From the NCBI RefSeq assembly GCF_914767665.1, contig NC_059507.1:14756001-14820000 (forward strand): DNA of 64,000 nucleotides. Direction: 5' to 3'. The translations under genes were made by a program, and so were the position numbers. The DNA comes from Harmonia axyridis. Lineage: Eukaryota > Arthropoda > Insecta > Coleoptera > Coccinellidae. This document shows, piece after piece, positions 45,447-55,597 of this stretch; the first letter of the stretch is position 1; each line of letters opens with the position of its first letter. The notes beneath the pieces were generated by a model. It was not told where the DNA came from, did no database searches, and worked only from the letters and a program-made list of their open reading frames with translations.

Positions 45447-46640
45447 GCCAATTGAAGTAGCTAGTATTAAATCCATATGATTTTCAGATAGTACCAACCT
45501 TCAAACGATACGTGTCAAAATTTGACAGCAGTCTGTCCAATAGTTTGTGAGATATTGCGTTGTGAGTGTAGCTACTTTTGTTATTTGAAAAAGATGGAAA
45601 GAAATAATTTCGCGTACTGATAGAATATTGCTTTTTGAAGGAAAAAAATACAGTTGAAGAGTTTCCAGGGTCTGCACCAGGAAAATCAACCATCATTGAT
45701 TGATATGCTAAGTTTGAACGTGTTGAAATGAGCACTGAAGATGGCGAACGCAGTGAACGCCCAAAAAAGGCTGTCACCGACGGAAAAATCAAAAAGTTCA
45801 CAAAATAATTTTGAATGACCGTAAAGTGAAGTTGATCGAGATAGCAGACATTGTGAAGATATCATCTGAACGTGTACATCATATCATTCACAGAAATTTG
45901 TACATGAGAAAGCTGTGTGCGAAATGGGTGCCGCGTGATCTCACAATCGATCAAAAGCAACGACGTGTCAATGATTCTGAGCAGTGTTTGAAGCTGTTTA
46001 AATGCAATAAACCTGAATTTTCGCGTCAATATGTGACAATGGATGGAACATGGCCCCATAATTTCACTCCGGAGTCCAATCGAGTCAGCTGAGTGGACTG
46101 CACTTGATGAACCGAGTCTGCAGCGAGGAAGAACACAACAGTCAGCTGGCAAGGTTATGGCATCAGTATTTTGGGATGCGCAAGGTATAATCAACAGCGA
46201 TTATCATTCAACGTTATTGAATCGTTTAAAGAATGAAATCTTCGAAAAACGGTCCTATTTGAAGAAAGAATAGGTGCTGTTTCATAAAGACAATGTGCCG
46301 TGTCACAAATCAATGAAAACAATGGCAAAATTGCATGGGTTTAGAATTGCTTCTGTATTCACCGTTTCCGCCAGACCTGGCCCCCAGCGACGTCTTCCTG
46401 CTCAAAGAGCTCAAAAGAATCCTCTCGGGAAAAAAACTTAGCGCCAATGAAGAAGTATTCGCTGAAACTGAGGCCTATTTTGAAGCGAAAGACAAATCGT
46501 ACTACAAAAATGGTGTCGAAAAGTTGGCAGATCGCTATAATCGCTGTATCGCCCTCGAAGGCAACTATGTTGAATAATAAAATCGAATTATGCCAAAAAA
46601 ATATGTTTTACTATGGTAGACCGGGGAATTTTCATTTGGC
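45447..46640 (+). pseudogene. Irritans-type mariner, near-full-length relic (M1)
   Basis: Plus-strand relic with blocks VKLIEIADIVKISSERVHHII (helix-turn-helix), CNKPEFSRQYVTMDGTW (first Asp; the next Glu is changed to Gly), QSAGKVMASVFWDAQG, then FHKDNVPCHK (second Asp), PPDLAPSDVFLL (third Asp) and the C-terminal NGVEKLADRYNRCIALEGNYVE. Frameshifts at about 46085 and 46340 and stops at about 45757 and 46270 break it. The left end, CCAATTGA, and the right end, near ACCGGGGAATTTTC, match those at 61820-62942. Confidence 0.85.
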
Positions 46641-46646
46641 TTGTTA

Positions 46647-47083
46647 TAAAAATTACGTATACTCCCTTTATCTATGTTAATACTCTATGGATCGAGCAAA
46701 TCATCACTATAAAAGTTTTATGAAACCCACCATGAGAAAGATAAAATGTGACAATTTTTCCTTTCAACTCCATTTGTCAGTAAGAAAACATTCTTCATTG
46801 AAAAAAATGGAAATCTCAATGGTTAATTTATTTAACGATTATACCCTCTCCTCGTAATAAATCACTCTTAAGGTAAAAAGCCCCGATGGAGATTAATTTT
46901 TAAGACTTATCATATTAATGAAGCGAATTTTTCTCATTCTCTCCCCAGAGTCAATATTTCACAGCCGAGTTTTTCTTAATGCTACGATCCCTATCGCCAC
47001 CCACAGAAACATAGGATTAAGCAACTCCAATCAAGAAGAAACGCATACTCGGTAATCTATTCACTTCACCCTAATGGCTCGAT
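46647..47083 (+). repeat. 437-bp direct repeat, first copy
   Basis: It is exactly the same length as 47442-47878. I count about five substitutions and no indel. The first 30 bp (ACGTATACTCCCTTTATCTA) resemble the end of the MITEs at 38408 and 40965. No coding capacity. Confidence 0.9.
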
Positions 47084-47441
47084 GGATGAAATATGGTTCC
47101 ATCATTTCACTCCGGAGTCCAATTGAGAGTCAGCTTAGTAGACTGCACACGATGAATCGAGTCCAAAGCGAGGAAAACACAATAGTCAGCTGGCAAAGTT
47201 GTGGGATCAGTATTTTGAGATGCGCAAGGTAAAATATTCATTGATTACCTACAAAAGGGCCAGACCACCAACAGCGCTTATTATATAGCGTTATTGGATC
47301 ATTTTAAGAATGAAATCTTTGAAAAACGGCCAGATTTGAAGAAAAGATAGGTGCTGTTTCATCAAGACAATGCGCCGTATTACAAACCAATGAAAACAGT
47401 GGCAAAATTGCATGAATTAGGGTTCGAGTTGCTTCTGCAAC
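47084..47441 (+). pseudogene. Irritans-type mariner internal fragment (M2)
   Basis: Corresponds to the M1 region from the first Asp (MDEIWFHHFTPES) to just before the third (LHELGFELLLQ). It keeps a segment around YLQKGQTTNSAYY that M1 has lost, so it is an independent copy and not a duplicate of M1. It sits exactly between the two 437-bp repeats. Confidence 0.8.
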
Positions 47442-47878
47442 TAAAAATTACGTATACTCCCTTTATCTATGTTAATACTCTATGGATCGAGCAAATCATC
47501 ACTATAAAAGTTTTATGAAACCCACCATGAGAAAGATAAAATGTGACAATTTTTCCTTTCAACTCCATTTGTCAGTAAGAAAACATTCTTCATTGAAAAA
47601 AATGGAAATCTCAATGGTTAATTTATTTAATGATTATACCCTCTCCTCGTAATAAATCACTCTTAAGGTAAAAAGCCCCGATGGAGATTAATTTTTAAGA
47701 CTTATCATATTAATGAAGCGAATTTTTCTCATTCTCTCCCCAGACTCAATATTTCACAGCCGAGTTTTTCTTAATGCTACGATCCCTATCGCCACCCACA
47801 GAAACATAGGATTAAGCAACTCCAATTAAGAAGAAACGCATACTCGGTAATCTATTCACTTCGCCCTAATAGCTCGAT
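47442..47878 (+). repeat. 437-bp direct repeat, second copy
   Basis: Partner of 46647-47083 at an offset of 795 bp. Confidence 0.9.
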
Positions 47879-47879
47879 T

Positions 47880-48830
47880 TTTCCGGCTGCCACCTCTGAG
47901 CCTCTAATGAAGACCTCCAGCTCTCAATTTCCACTTAATTGAGCATTTTTTATCCGGGACGATTTGTTAAAGCGCCAGTTCTTAATGAACACAATCAGGT
48001 AAGAAACAGGGGGGCCACAAGGGCTCCCAACGAAGTGAGATGTTGTTCTGTTGGCAGTAAATCCCGCCAAATTGCTCTGGCGTGCACCTGTGCGTTCCCA
48101 GCGCCGCGGTGCCGAACAAATGACAAGCGATTTACGCGGTAATCGAGGCCTCCTAAGATAAGTCCGTCAATCCCGCCAACTGTGCCTGGATAATGCGGAG
48201 TTTTGCATGAAATTGTTCAGACTATAAAGTAAGATTAATGACGATGGATGTTTGGAGAAAAGAATAGTTCTGGTATGGTGATTCGGGTGTGACGGGGGCT
48301 TTATTCATGGCTTGTATGACAGTTCATATACTTGCAAATGTTTAGGGGTGATAGTTGAAAAATGGCTTTTGAGGTGTGGATGTTTTTCGAAGAGTTTATT
48401 TATGGTATGCCAACGCTCTTGTCATCGAATGAAAGAATTCACATTGTGAATCAGTAACAATAAAATAAAAGAATAATAAAATAAAATATTACAGCGCATT
48501 GTGAAGGAGAGATCGAATTGATTATTACCATAGCAAAAATGTTGATTCAAATCTCATTATTTTTTGCAGCCATACTTTCCAGAAGTTACTAGCTCTAAAT
48601 TTGGCATAAGACAAGTCAAAAATATTCATTCAGAAGATTATGTACAAAAGGAGACATAGGCAAGGTTGCCGTTGGTGTTAAGAGTTGCATTTACAATTCC
48701 TGCATGAATGCTTATGCTGTTGCTACAGCTGAGAGTATTTCGAAAGAATCTCACAATAATTGAAAAATGATTCCATTTAATAATTTTTTATAGAGAGATG
48801 TGTACTTATGAAGTGTTGTGATTGATGGTT
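47880..48830. other. Intergenic DNA with GC-rich block
   Basis: The block 47950-48190 is GC-rich for this locus and lacks a coding frame with known domains. It could be regulatory, without direct evidence. Confidence 0.35.
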
Positions 48831-48835
48831 CTATA

Positions 48836-49480
48836 GGATTCTTCAAAGATTAGCTGGCTCTTCATGGGGTGCTGATTGCAGCACTATTCGTACATCAGCG
48901 TTGACGTTGGTTTTTTCTGCTGCTAAATACTGTTGTTCTGTTTGGTTCAATAGTGCTGATCTTCATGAAACTAGTGCACATATTAACGTTTCTATGAGAA
49001 TCATCAGAGGAACTATTAGTAGACAGGTTGCAGTAAAGAAATTTTTGGATAAATTTCATTTCTACCCGAAATTATTTCCAATTGTATCTTACCTTCTAGA
49101 TAATACAACAGCCAGATTAAAGCCACGCAAAACTTTATGGATTTATACTTTTCTTCAATATAATGAAAGTGGTAAGGAAAGTTGGCCTTCGGAATGGATT
49201 TCAACAAAGGTCTAATCGTTGAACCTTCAGAGAAAGTTTCAGGTTTCATTCTTCCTACAAAAATTTGTTGTATTTCAAATCGATTTAGGACTGGTCATGA
49301 TCGTTGCAATAGTATGCTCTTCAAATGACATTTTACCACTATGTGAGTGTGGTGTAGAAGAAACCATTGACAACTTGGTGAATACTTATCCAATTTATAA
49401 ATTTGATGGTGGTTTCCAAGCTATCCGTTCAGTTTCAGAATCTTTCTTAGAATGGGTCGCTATCTTTAAATCAATGTGAG
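48836..49480 (+). pseudogene. Non-LTR retrotransposon relic, C-terminal region
   Basis: Plus strand: LAGSSWGADCSTIRTSALTLVFSAAKYCCSVWFNS (48851-48955), HINVSMRIIRGTI, then near 49280 RTGHDRCNSMLFKWHF and CECGVEETIDNLVNTYPIYKFDGGFQAI. These are typical of the post-RT and C-terminal part of a jockey-like insect non-LTR polyprotein. Frameshifts at about 49215 and 49300 break it. The reverse transcriptase core is missing. Confidence 0.75.
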
Positions 49481-49484
49481 GAAT

Positions 49485-50870
49485 TTCCTTAGAAATTATT
49501 ATATTTATTACACCTTTCTGGTTCTCATCTTTCTTTATTTCAGATTTTATTATAATATGTATGTATATGTCGTCAACTTTTGGTGAAGAGGAGGGATAAA
49601 AAGGATTTTCTTTGGACGAGGAGGAGGACCTTCATTATAAATATGAACAATCTCACGTCCTTCGCAATGTATGTATAATAAACAAAGTTTAACTTTGTTC
49701 CTATAAACATATATCGAGATTTTGTACTTATCGTTTCTTCATTTCAGTGAAATCATTATGTATGATATTATTATGGAGACATCGGTAAGTGATTTAGGTA
49801 TTGGTATAACATATAGTCGCTTACTGACGTCTTATAAACAATAAAAAAGACTAAAAGTTTTGAAACAAATACCAGCTGGATCTTTAAGACGGTGATTCAC
49901 AAATACTTTAATATACTTGCAGTTATTGCATAAGTTGACATAAACTACTCTTTCTCTATTGACAATTCACCCTTAATAATATACAACTTCAAATTCCTGA
50001 CATGAATATCTCCCCCTTCCCAATTCCATTCGAATCGAATAAGGCAATCTTAATAAGTGGATATAAGTTACCCAAATTCCATCTGTTCCCCCCAAAATGA
50101 AAGTTCATGAAGCTCGTAACTCGACTATACTGTACGGACCGCGAGCACATGTGTGAGAAAAAAGATTTCCATTTTCTACTTTAATCTACCCTGGCGATTT
50201 AAATCTCAGGCACGTACTTGAATTGGACGGCAGCTGCTATTCGATATTACGATTCAAAAATGTTTGACGGCAGATGAGCTGGGATGCTGGGTACAGTCTG
50301 GTCCGCGACGATTGTGGATTTGTTGAACGATTTTGGGTTTTACTGGACTCCAAGCGATGAAAATTGGTGATATTATGTTCATCAAGTGATTTCCACTTAA
50401 AATCCTTTCAGAAATTTCATATCTAACTCGATGTAATGTCAAAGATTATGTCCTTTTGTTTTTTCTTAATTTTAGCCTTTTATTGTCAGCTGTAATTGTA
50501 AAGGGATCATAACTCCCCTTATTTATATTAGATGTAGTACAATTTTCTGTTTCATATATAAGAGCAGCACTGAAGGAGCATAAAAACTAAACATGTTGGC
50601 GATGTGAAGAGCTGGTTTTTATATCAATGAATTGACATTATACCTGTCAATGAAATCAATCATTCAAGGAAAAAAGTGTCTTATTTACAACTGTTATACA
50701 TACAGTTCAGAAAAGTCATATGGAATAAATGCATTCTCTTGTTATAACTGCACACATTCATGGAAAATCCTGAAACACGACAAATTCAACTTGTCATTCT
50801 TCTTCGTAAAAATGTGAATCCTACGATGTTGAATATTGTAGGAGGAAATTTTTATTTAAAGTTAGGATGT
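49485..50870. other. Intergenic DNA, nothing recognised
   Basis: Includes the presumed 3' UTR of the preceding relic (AATAAACAAAG near 49677). Frames at 50254-50442 and 50632-50817 have no known domain. Confidence 0.4.
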
Positions 50871-50879
50871 TGTCAACTA

Positions 50880-51120
50880 GATTCAAACCTCTTGGCAAGA
50901 CCATCGGGTATTATGCCAAGCATCTCCGATTTTTAAACGCCCTTTGAAACGGTTATAAAAAACCATCCTAGTGCAACAAGTTTCGTAAATCGTTTGGAAT
51001 CCATTTGGTTCACCGATGGATCAAAATCAGAGAGAGGTTCTGGCATTGGGAAGTGAGCCCTCTATTTTACAGACCGAGATACTGGCTCAGATACATATTC
51101 ATATGAGCTCAGGAGTGTCT
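50880..51120 (+). pseudogene. Non-LTR RNase H domain fragment
   Basis: The plus-strand reading ESIWFTDGSKSERGSGIG near 51000-51050 is the start of an RNase H domain (TDGSK motif) as in jockey/I-type non-LTR elements. A stop follows at about 51055. The fragment ends at the (TAA)n run of the next element. Confidence 0.65.
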
Positions 51121-51872
51121 TAATAATAATAATAATAATGATAAGTCCTTTATTTCCAACAGGGTTGACCCCCAATTACAGGAAAACACAACTTTAATTA
51201 CAGTATTTTAACAATATAACAATCATTACGAATGGAAATGTACATAATCATAAAAAAGAGAGATACACCAACCCAACCCAAGATCAGCTCATAGAGCTGT
51301 GAAAATAATAGGCCCCTACGATGGACCGAGGAGAATCGTGATGTATATCACATATACTTGCGAGCGAGTTGAACAACTTACATGAATAACAAATTGGTGA
51401 TCTACGACTCGAATTTGTTCTCCCCGCTCCACAGTAGAACACCTCCTCACTCCTGGAACCCAAACGGGGAACCAGAAATGGCAAACTAGACAAAATCTCC
51501 GAACAATCAATTCCGCCATTAACTATTTTATAAAGAAACATCAATGCACACACGTTCACCCTATCTACAATGGACTGTGCACAGAATCTTGAAAGTAATA
51601 ATTTATGATCACAACCTATAGGTGGGTAAACACCATCCTCCCTCCAAATTAAATATTTATAAAATTTTCTCTGAACTGACTCAATTCTTCTCCTGTGATA
51701 TTCATATATAGGTCTCCAAACTATGTTACAATATTCCAACCTACTTCTAATTAAACTATTAAATAGAGCTATCAAAGTTTTTGAACAACAGAAGTATTTT
51801 GTGTTTTTAACTATAAATCCATAAGTTTTATTGGCAGCAAGTATTAACTGATTTATATGTGGTACAAAAGAT
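51121..51872 (-). pseudogene. 5'-truncated non-LTR retrotransposon with ATT tail
   Basis: In minus orientation, the coding part from about 51872 to 51284 reads SFVPHINQLILAANKTYGFI, ALFNSLIRSRLEYCNIVW and RRIESVQRKFYKYLIWREDGVYPP, the thumb and C-terminal region of a jockey/CR1-like polyprotein. It is open for about 190 codons to its stop. A short 3' UTR (51283-51143) ends in an (ATT)n tail at 51121-51142. The 5' truncation abuts a Tc1 relic and suggests insertion into it. Truncation makes it non-autonomous. Confidence 0.8.
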
Positions 51873-52466
51873 ATGATTATTGAACCCATAATTGTTCCGT
51901 TTGCGGCTGCCGTGGGCGAGAATTTCATTTTAATTGACGATAATGCCCGTCCACACCGTAGTCGTCTGGTTAATGAAGCGCTAGAAACTCATGCTATTGA
52001 TAGGATGGACTGGCCAGCTCGCTCTCCAGACATGAATTGCATCGAACATGTCTGGTCTGAGATGTCTAGACAATTGTCAACCTTAGAACAACCGATCAAT
52101 AACCTGGAGGACCTTTCTAACGCTTTACGGGATATTTGGACGAATTTGCCCCAAAATTTTATAAATCGTTTGATCGAAAGTATGCCTCGTAGGGTAGAAT
52201 GCTTGAGACGAGCTCGTGGGGGACCAACTAGGTACTAGCTTAACCGAAACTTCAGCCTTCTTGTGGTTTCATCATAAAATTTTTATGTTATTCAAACACA
52301 GAATTTTGAGTGTTCCTAATAAAGTCTTTTTTTCTCTCCAACTTTCCATTTTTTCATTCTTTTCTCAAGTGAACCATCTTATCTGACTAAATTTATAATC
52401 TTGGAGCGAATATTTCAGAAATAAATTTAGAACAAGTAAGTGATCCCTATCAATTGTTGAGCAGTG
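51873..52466 (+). pseudogene. Tc1 transposase C-terminal half
   Basis: Open frame 51873-52238. It has PFAAAVGENFILIDDNARPH (second catalytic Asp), WPARSPDMNCIEHVWSEM (the Glu of the DDE triad, D34E type; the usual NPIE is NCIE) and a C-terminal SMPRRVECLRRARGG. This is Tc1 rather than mariner. The right inverted-repeat end, CAATTGTTGAGCAGTG, precedes TA at 52467-52468. The N-terminal half is missing, replaced by the non-LTR insertion on the left. Confidence 0.88.
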
Positions 52467-52559
52467 TATATCTGCAATCTCGTGCGCGCTTAGACTGAAT
52501 GAGGAGATTCCTCGAGCGCCGAGAGACTGAAGCATTCACCAGTGTGATTTTATTGGTAG

Positions 52560-52797
52560 TTTTCTCACATTTCTATGAAATCTATTGGTAGATTTTGGTA
52601 GTTTCAGAAATATCTTTTCAAACTTGGCCAAAGTGGCCAAGGATTTTTTATCAAAGCCAGCATCTTCAGCTCCTATTGAAATACAATTTCCTAGAGCTGC
52701 TCTTACAATTACAAAAACCCGCAATAGGTTAGGCGACAAATCTATAAGATGCCTCATGTGTTTTAGATCCTGGATGGAAAATTATGATTTCAAATGA
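52560..52797 (+). pseudogene. hAT transposase C-terminal relic
   Basis: The plus-strand frame has FSNLAKVAKDFLSKPASSAP and then LTITKTRNRLGDKSIRCLMC, the hATC dimerisation block (usual form LSIPASSAPSERVFS...; here SERVFS is altered to IEIQFP). Downstream at 53040-53095 the motif ACTTGACTTGAAATT occurs twice and may be the subterminal repeat of the same element. The rest of the transposase is absent. Confidence 0.75.
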
Positions 52798-53096
52798 AAC
52801 CTGGAGGTTTCTCAATATTAAGAAACTTCATTTTTTCATTTTGTTATGACTTAAAGTGATTTAATTTATATTTCTATTTCAAAAAAGTTGATATTTTCGG
52901 TTCTTTTATACAATAATTTCAATAAATAAAAGTGTTTTTTGAAAAATCCTTCTCATTTCAACATTTTTTCAGTGATGTGATACTACACAGTAAAACTGCC
53001 AAAAATCAAGTAGCTCAATATGATTCAAGTACCTACTTGATAAATAAATACTTGACTTGAAATTGAAAAACTTTACTTGACTTGAAATTAAGTCAA

Positions 53097-53309
53097 GTTG
53101 ATCATGATTGAAACAAGGTTTTATTACTACTAAGTTTTACTACCAATTAAATTGGAATAAAAATTCAAAGATTACAGTGTGTAACCGCAGTTTCGAACTA
53201 ACGAACTTATTCTGGTTCATCTTCAGATACTGTGAAGATTCCAAAAATTTTACATAGCATTTATGTAAAAACTTAATAGTAATAAAAATTTGTTTTAATC
53301 ATGATCAAC
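53097..53309. mobile_element. Small inverted-repeat element (MITE-like)
   Basis: About 213 bp. The left arm GTTGATCATGATTGAAACAA and the right arm, its near complement (TTTTAATCATGATCAAC), extend for about 45 bp. The interior includes CATCTTCAGATACTGTG. The class is unclear; it could equally be part of a larger relic. Confidence 0.55.
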
Positions 53310-53910
53310 TACCAAATAGTAACGGCTGAAACAGTTCAATGATGTAGATTATATAGTCAGTTTTAAATTTCTGCTATAATTTTGCTGTAACAGAACTCGA
53401 CAATTAGAATACCTGCAGACAGTAAACTGACAAGGGTATTCAAATTTGTTTCTAAGCATACTTTTTGTTACTAATAAACCGTATCAATAGACATGAACGG
53501 AACTTTCGAAGCCATTTATCTTCTTAAATAATTGAAATCAGACATATGTTCTCACAATGTGTTTACTTTAAAATTACATGACCTTTCATATGGCCAAGTT
53601 GGTCGGTGAGCTAATAAATCCCCTTGTATATCATATAACCTATGAAACTCACTTTTCACCAAAAAATTTCACGTTTATATTCAAACGGACCGCCTCTATA
53701 TGAACCCCAAGATTCCCATTCAAAATTATGTACACGGTTTACTGCCTCATAGCCATGCTGTATAAATCCCTGAGGTGCGTGTCAATCTTATTCCTATAAC
53801 ATTCATATTTTATTGCATTTTCCGGCTATATTTCCCGTATTTCCGTTCTACGGGACCTTCACAAGGTTCTCATCAATTTCTGATAGGGTTCCTTCTTCCC
53901 TATTCAAATA
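53310..53910. other. Intergenic DNA, nothing recognised
   Basis: No coding frame or repeat end is seen before the TA at 53911. Confidence 0.45.
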
Positions 53911-53912
53911 TA

Positions 53913-55377
53913 CAGGGTGTCCCGTAAAGACCACGTCAAACCGAGGGAGAATGTAGATCAAAGGATAACCCACCTGCTAACACAAAATTCCCATTATAAA
54001 AGTCTTACCGTTTTCGAGATATTTTTTTTTTTTTAAAATAATGAATTTTTGCACCTTTCAATAGTTTTGCCCTTACGGTTGGTACAATTTTACATCTTTC
54101 TGGTTAATTTTTTCAGTAAAATATTGCAGAAGAATGACTCTAACGTTTACGTTAAAAACATCTTCCGAACATTTTAAAGGGAGGCTATGAGAAATATTTT
54201 TATTGGAAACTTTGGTTTTGTTCATGAAGTTTAGCCCATCGTAGTGGAAAAAAAATGTACCGAGCTACTGCTGCACATTACACCAATAAATTGTCTATTT
54301 GATAGTGATTTCAGAGAGGTATCACACAAGTAATTTGTTATTCGAAAAAAAAAGATATGGCTGTTTTTATCCAAATGGGTACGTTTCTGACAAAATCAAG
54401 TTTGTCAATTCTGTTGAGAAATCTTCGATGTTGCATTACTTAGTGAACAATGGCAATTGTTTACGTGCGAAAATATTACTCGCATAATTATTCACCTCAA
54501 CGAAATTCAATTTTGCCGGCAAATTTTGGAAAACATCCTGCAGATCCAGATTTTTTAATAAGATCATTTGGAGCGACGAGTATATGAATCTTCACAATTT
54601 GCATAGCCGGAATATCATAAATCCACACTAGGTGAGAGAAGATAGATCACAATATCGATTCAAGATCAATTTATGGACTAGAATATTTAATGGTGCAATT
54701 TTGGGCCCGATTGAACTGCCGCCATCGCTGAACGCAAACAATTATTTGGAATTTTTAACCAACCAGCTGCCCATTTTATTGGAAGATGTGCCGTAGTCTG
54801 TGATTTCAACATGATGGATGCCCAGCACATCACGGACTCGAAGATACTGCACATTTGAATAGAACTAATCCCCACCGGTGGATTGGAAGAGAAGGTGAAA
54901 TTTTGTGGTCTCCTCGTTCACCTGACCTAATTCCTATGGACTTTTATTATTGGGGCTGCCTAAAAAACAAAGTATACGCAACACCCATACGTGATGAAGC
55001 CGAATTGAGAGAACGCATCCGCAATTCGGCTTCACCACTACGATCGGCTAAACTTCATGAACAAAATAATCCACTACCAAAATTTCCAACAAAAATATTT
55101 CTCTTAGCCCCCCTTTAAAATTTTCGGGGGATGTTCTTAATGTAAACGTTAAAATCATTCTTCAGCAATATTTAACTGAAAAAATTAACCAGAAAGATGT
55201 AAAATTGTACCAACCGTAAGGGCAAAACTATTGAAAGGGGCAAAATTCATTATTTTCGAAAAAAAAAATATCTCGAAAACGGTAAGACTTTTATTATAGG
55301 AATTTTGTCATAGCAGGTGGGTTATCCTTTGATCTACATTCTCCCTCGGTTTGACGTGGTCTTTACGGGACACCCTG
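53913..55377 (+). mobile_element. Tc1/mariner-like element with 335-bp inverted repeats
   Basis: Sister of the foldback element at 3616-5551. It begins CAGGGTGTCCCGTAAAG, ends with the complement, and is flanked by TA (53911-53912 and 55378-55379). The inverted arms are 53913-54248 and 55038-55377. Between them the plus strand carries a broken DDE transposase (fragments NLHNLHSRNIINPH near 54590, and SPRSPDLIPMDFYYWGCLKN near 54905-54965). Deletions and frameshifts make it inactive, but it shows the ordinary architecture of the family. Confidence 0.88.
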
Positions 55378-55541
55378 TATAGATATTTTTGCAAATTTTT
55401 TCCTCACTACATTTACTTCGTCTTTGTGATTATTATGAAGATTTGAATACCCATCACAGATCTTTTGTTAATTCTGTTCGCTGCTAGCATATTTTTAGTT
55501 TTTTTTATATGTTGTTCCTTATTCACTACATTTTATAATTA

Positions 55542-55547
55542 TTTATT
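55542..55547 (-). terminator. Polyadenylation signal for the ABCC gene
   Basis: AATAAA on the minus strand, about 50 bp beyond the stop codon of the transporter. Confidence 0.55.
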
Positions 55548-55597
55548 GGAACCATTTTTACTGGATGAAATTATAAAAAAAAATAATTCATAAAATA

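Noticed and set aside
47950..48190. GC-rich block as a conserved enhancer or exon
   Set aside because: No domain-bearing frame and no motif that decides it; base composition alone is not enough.
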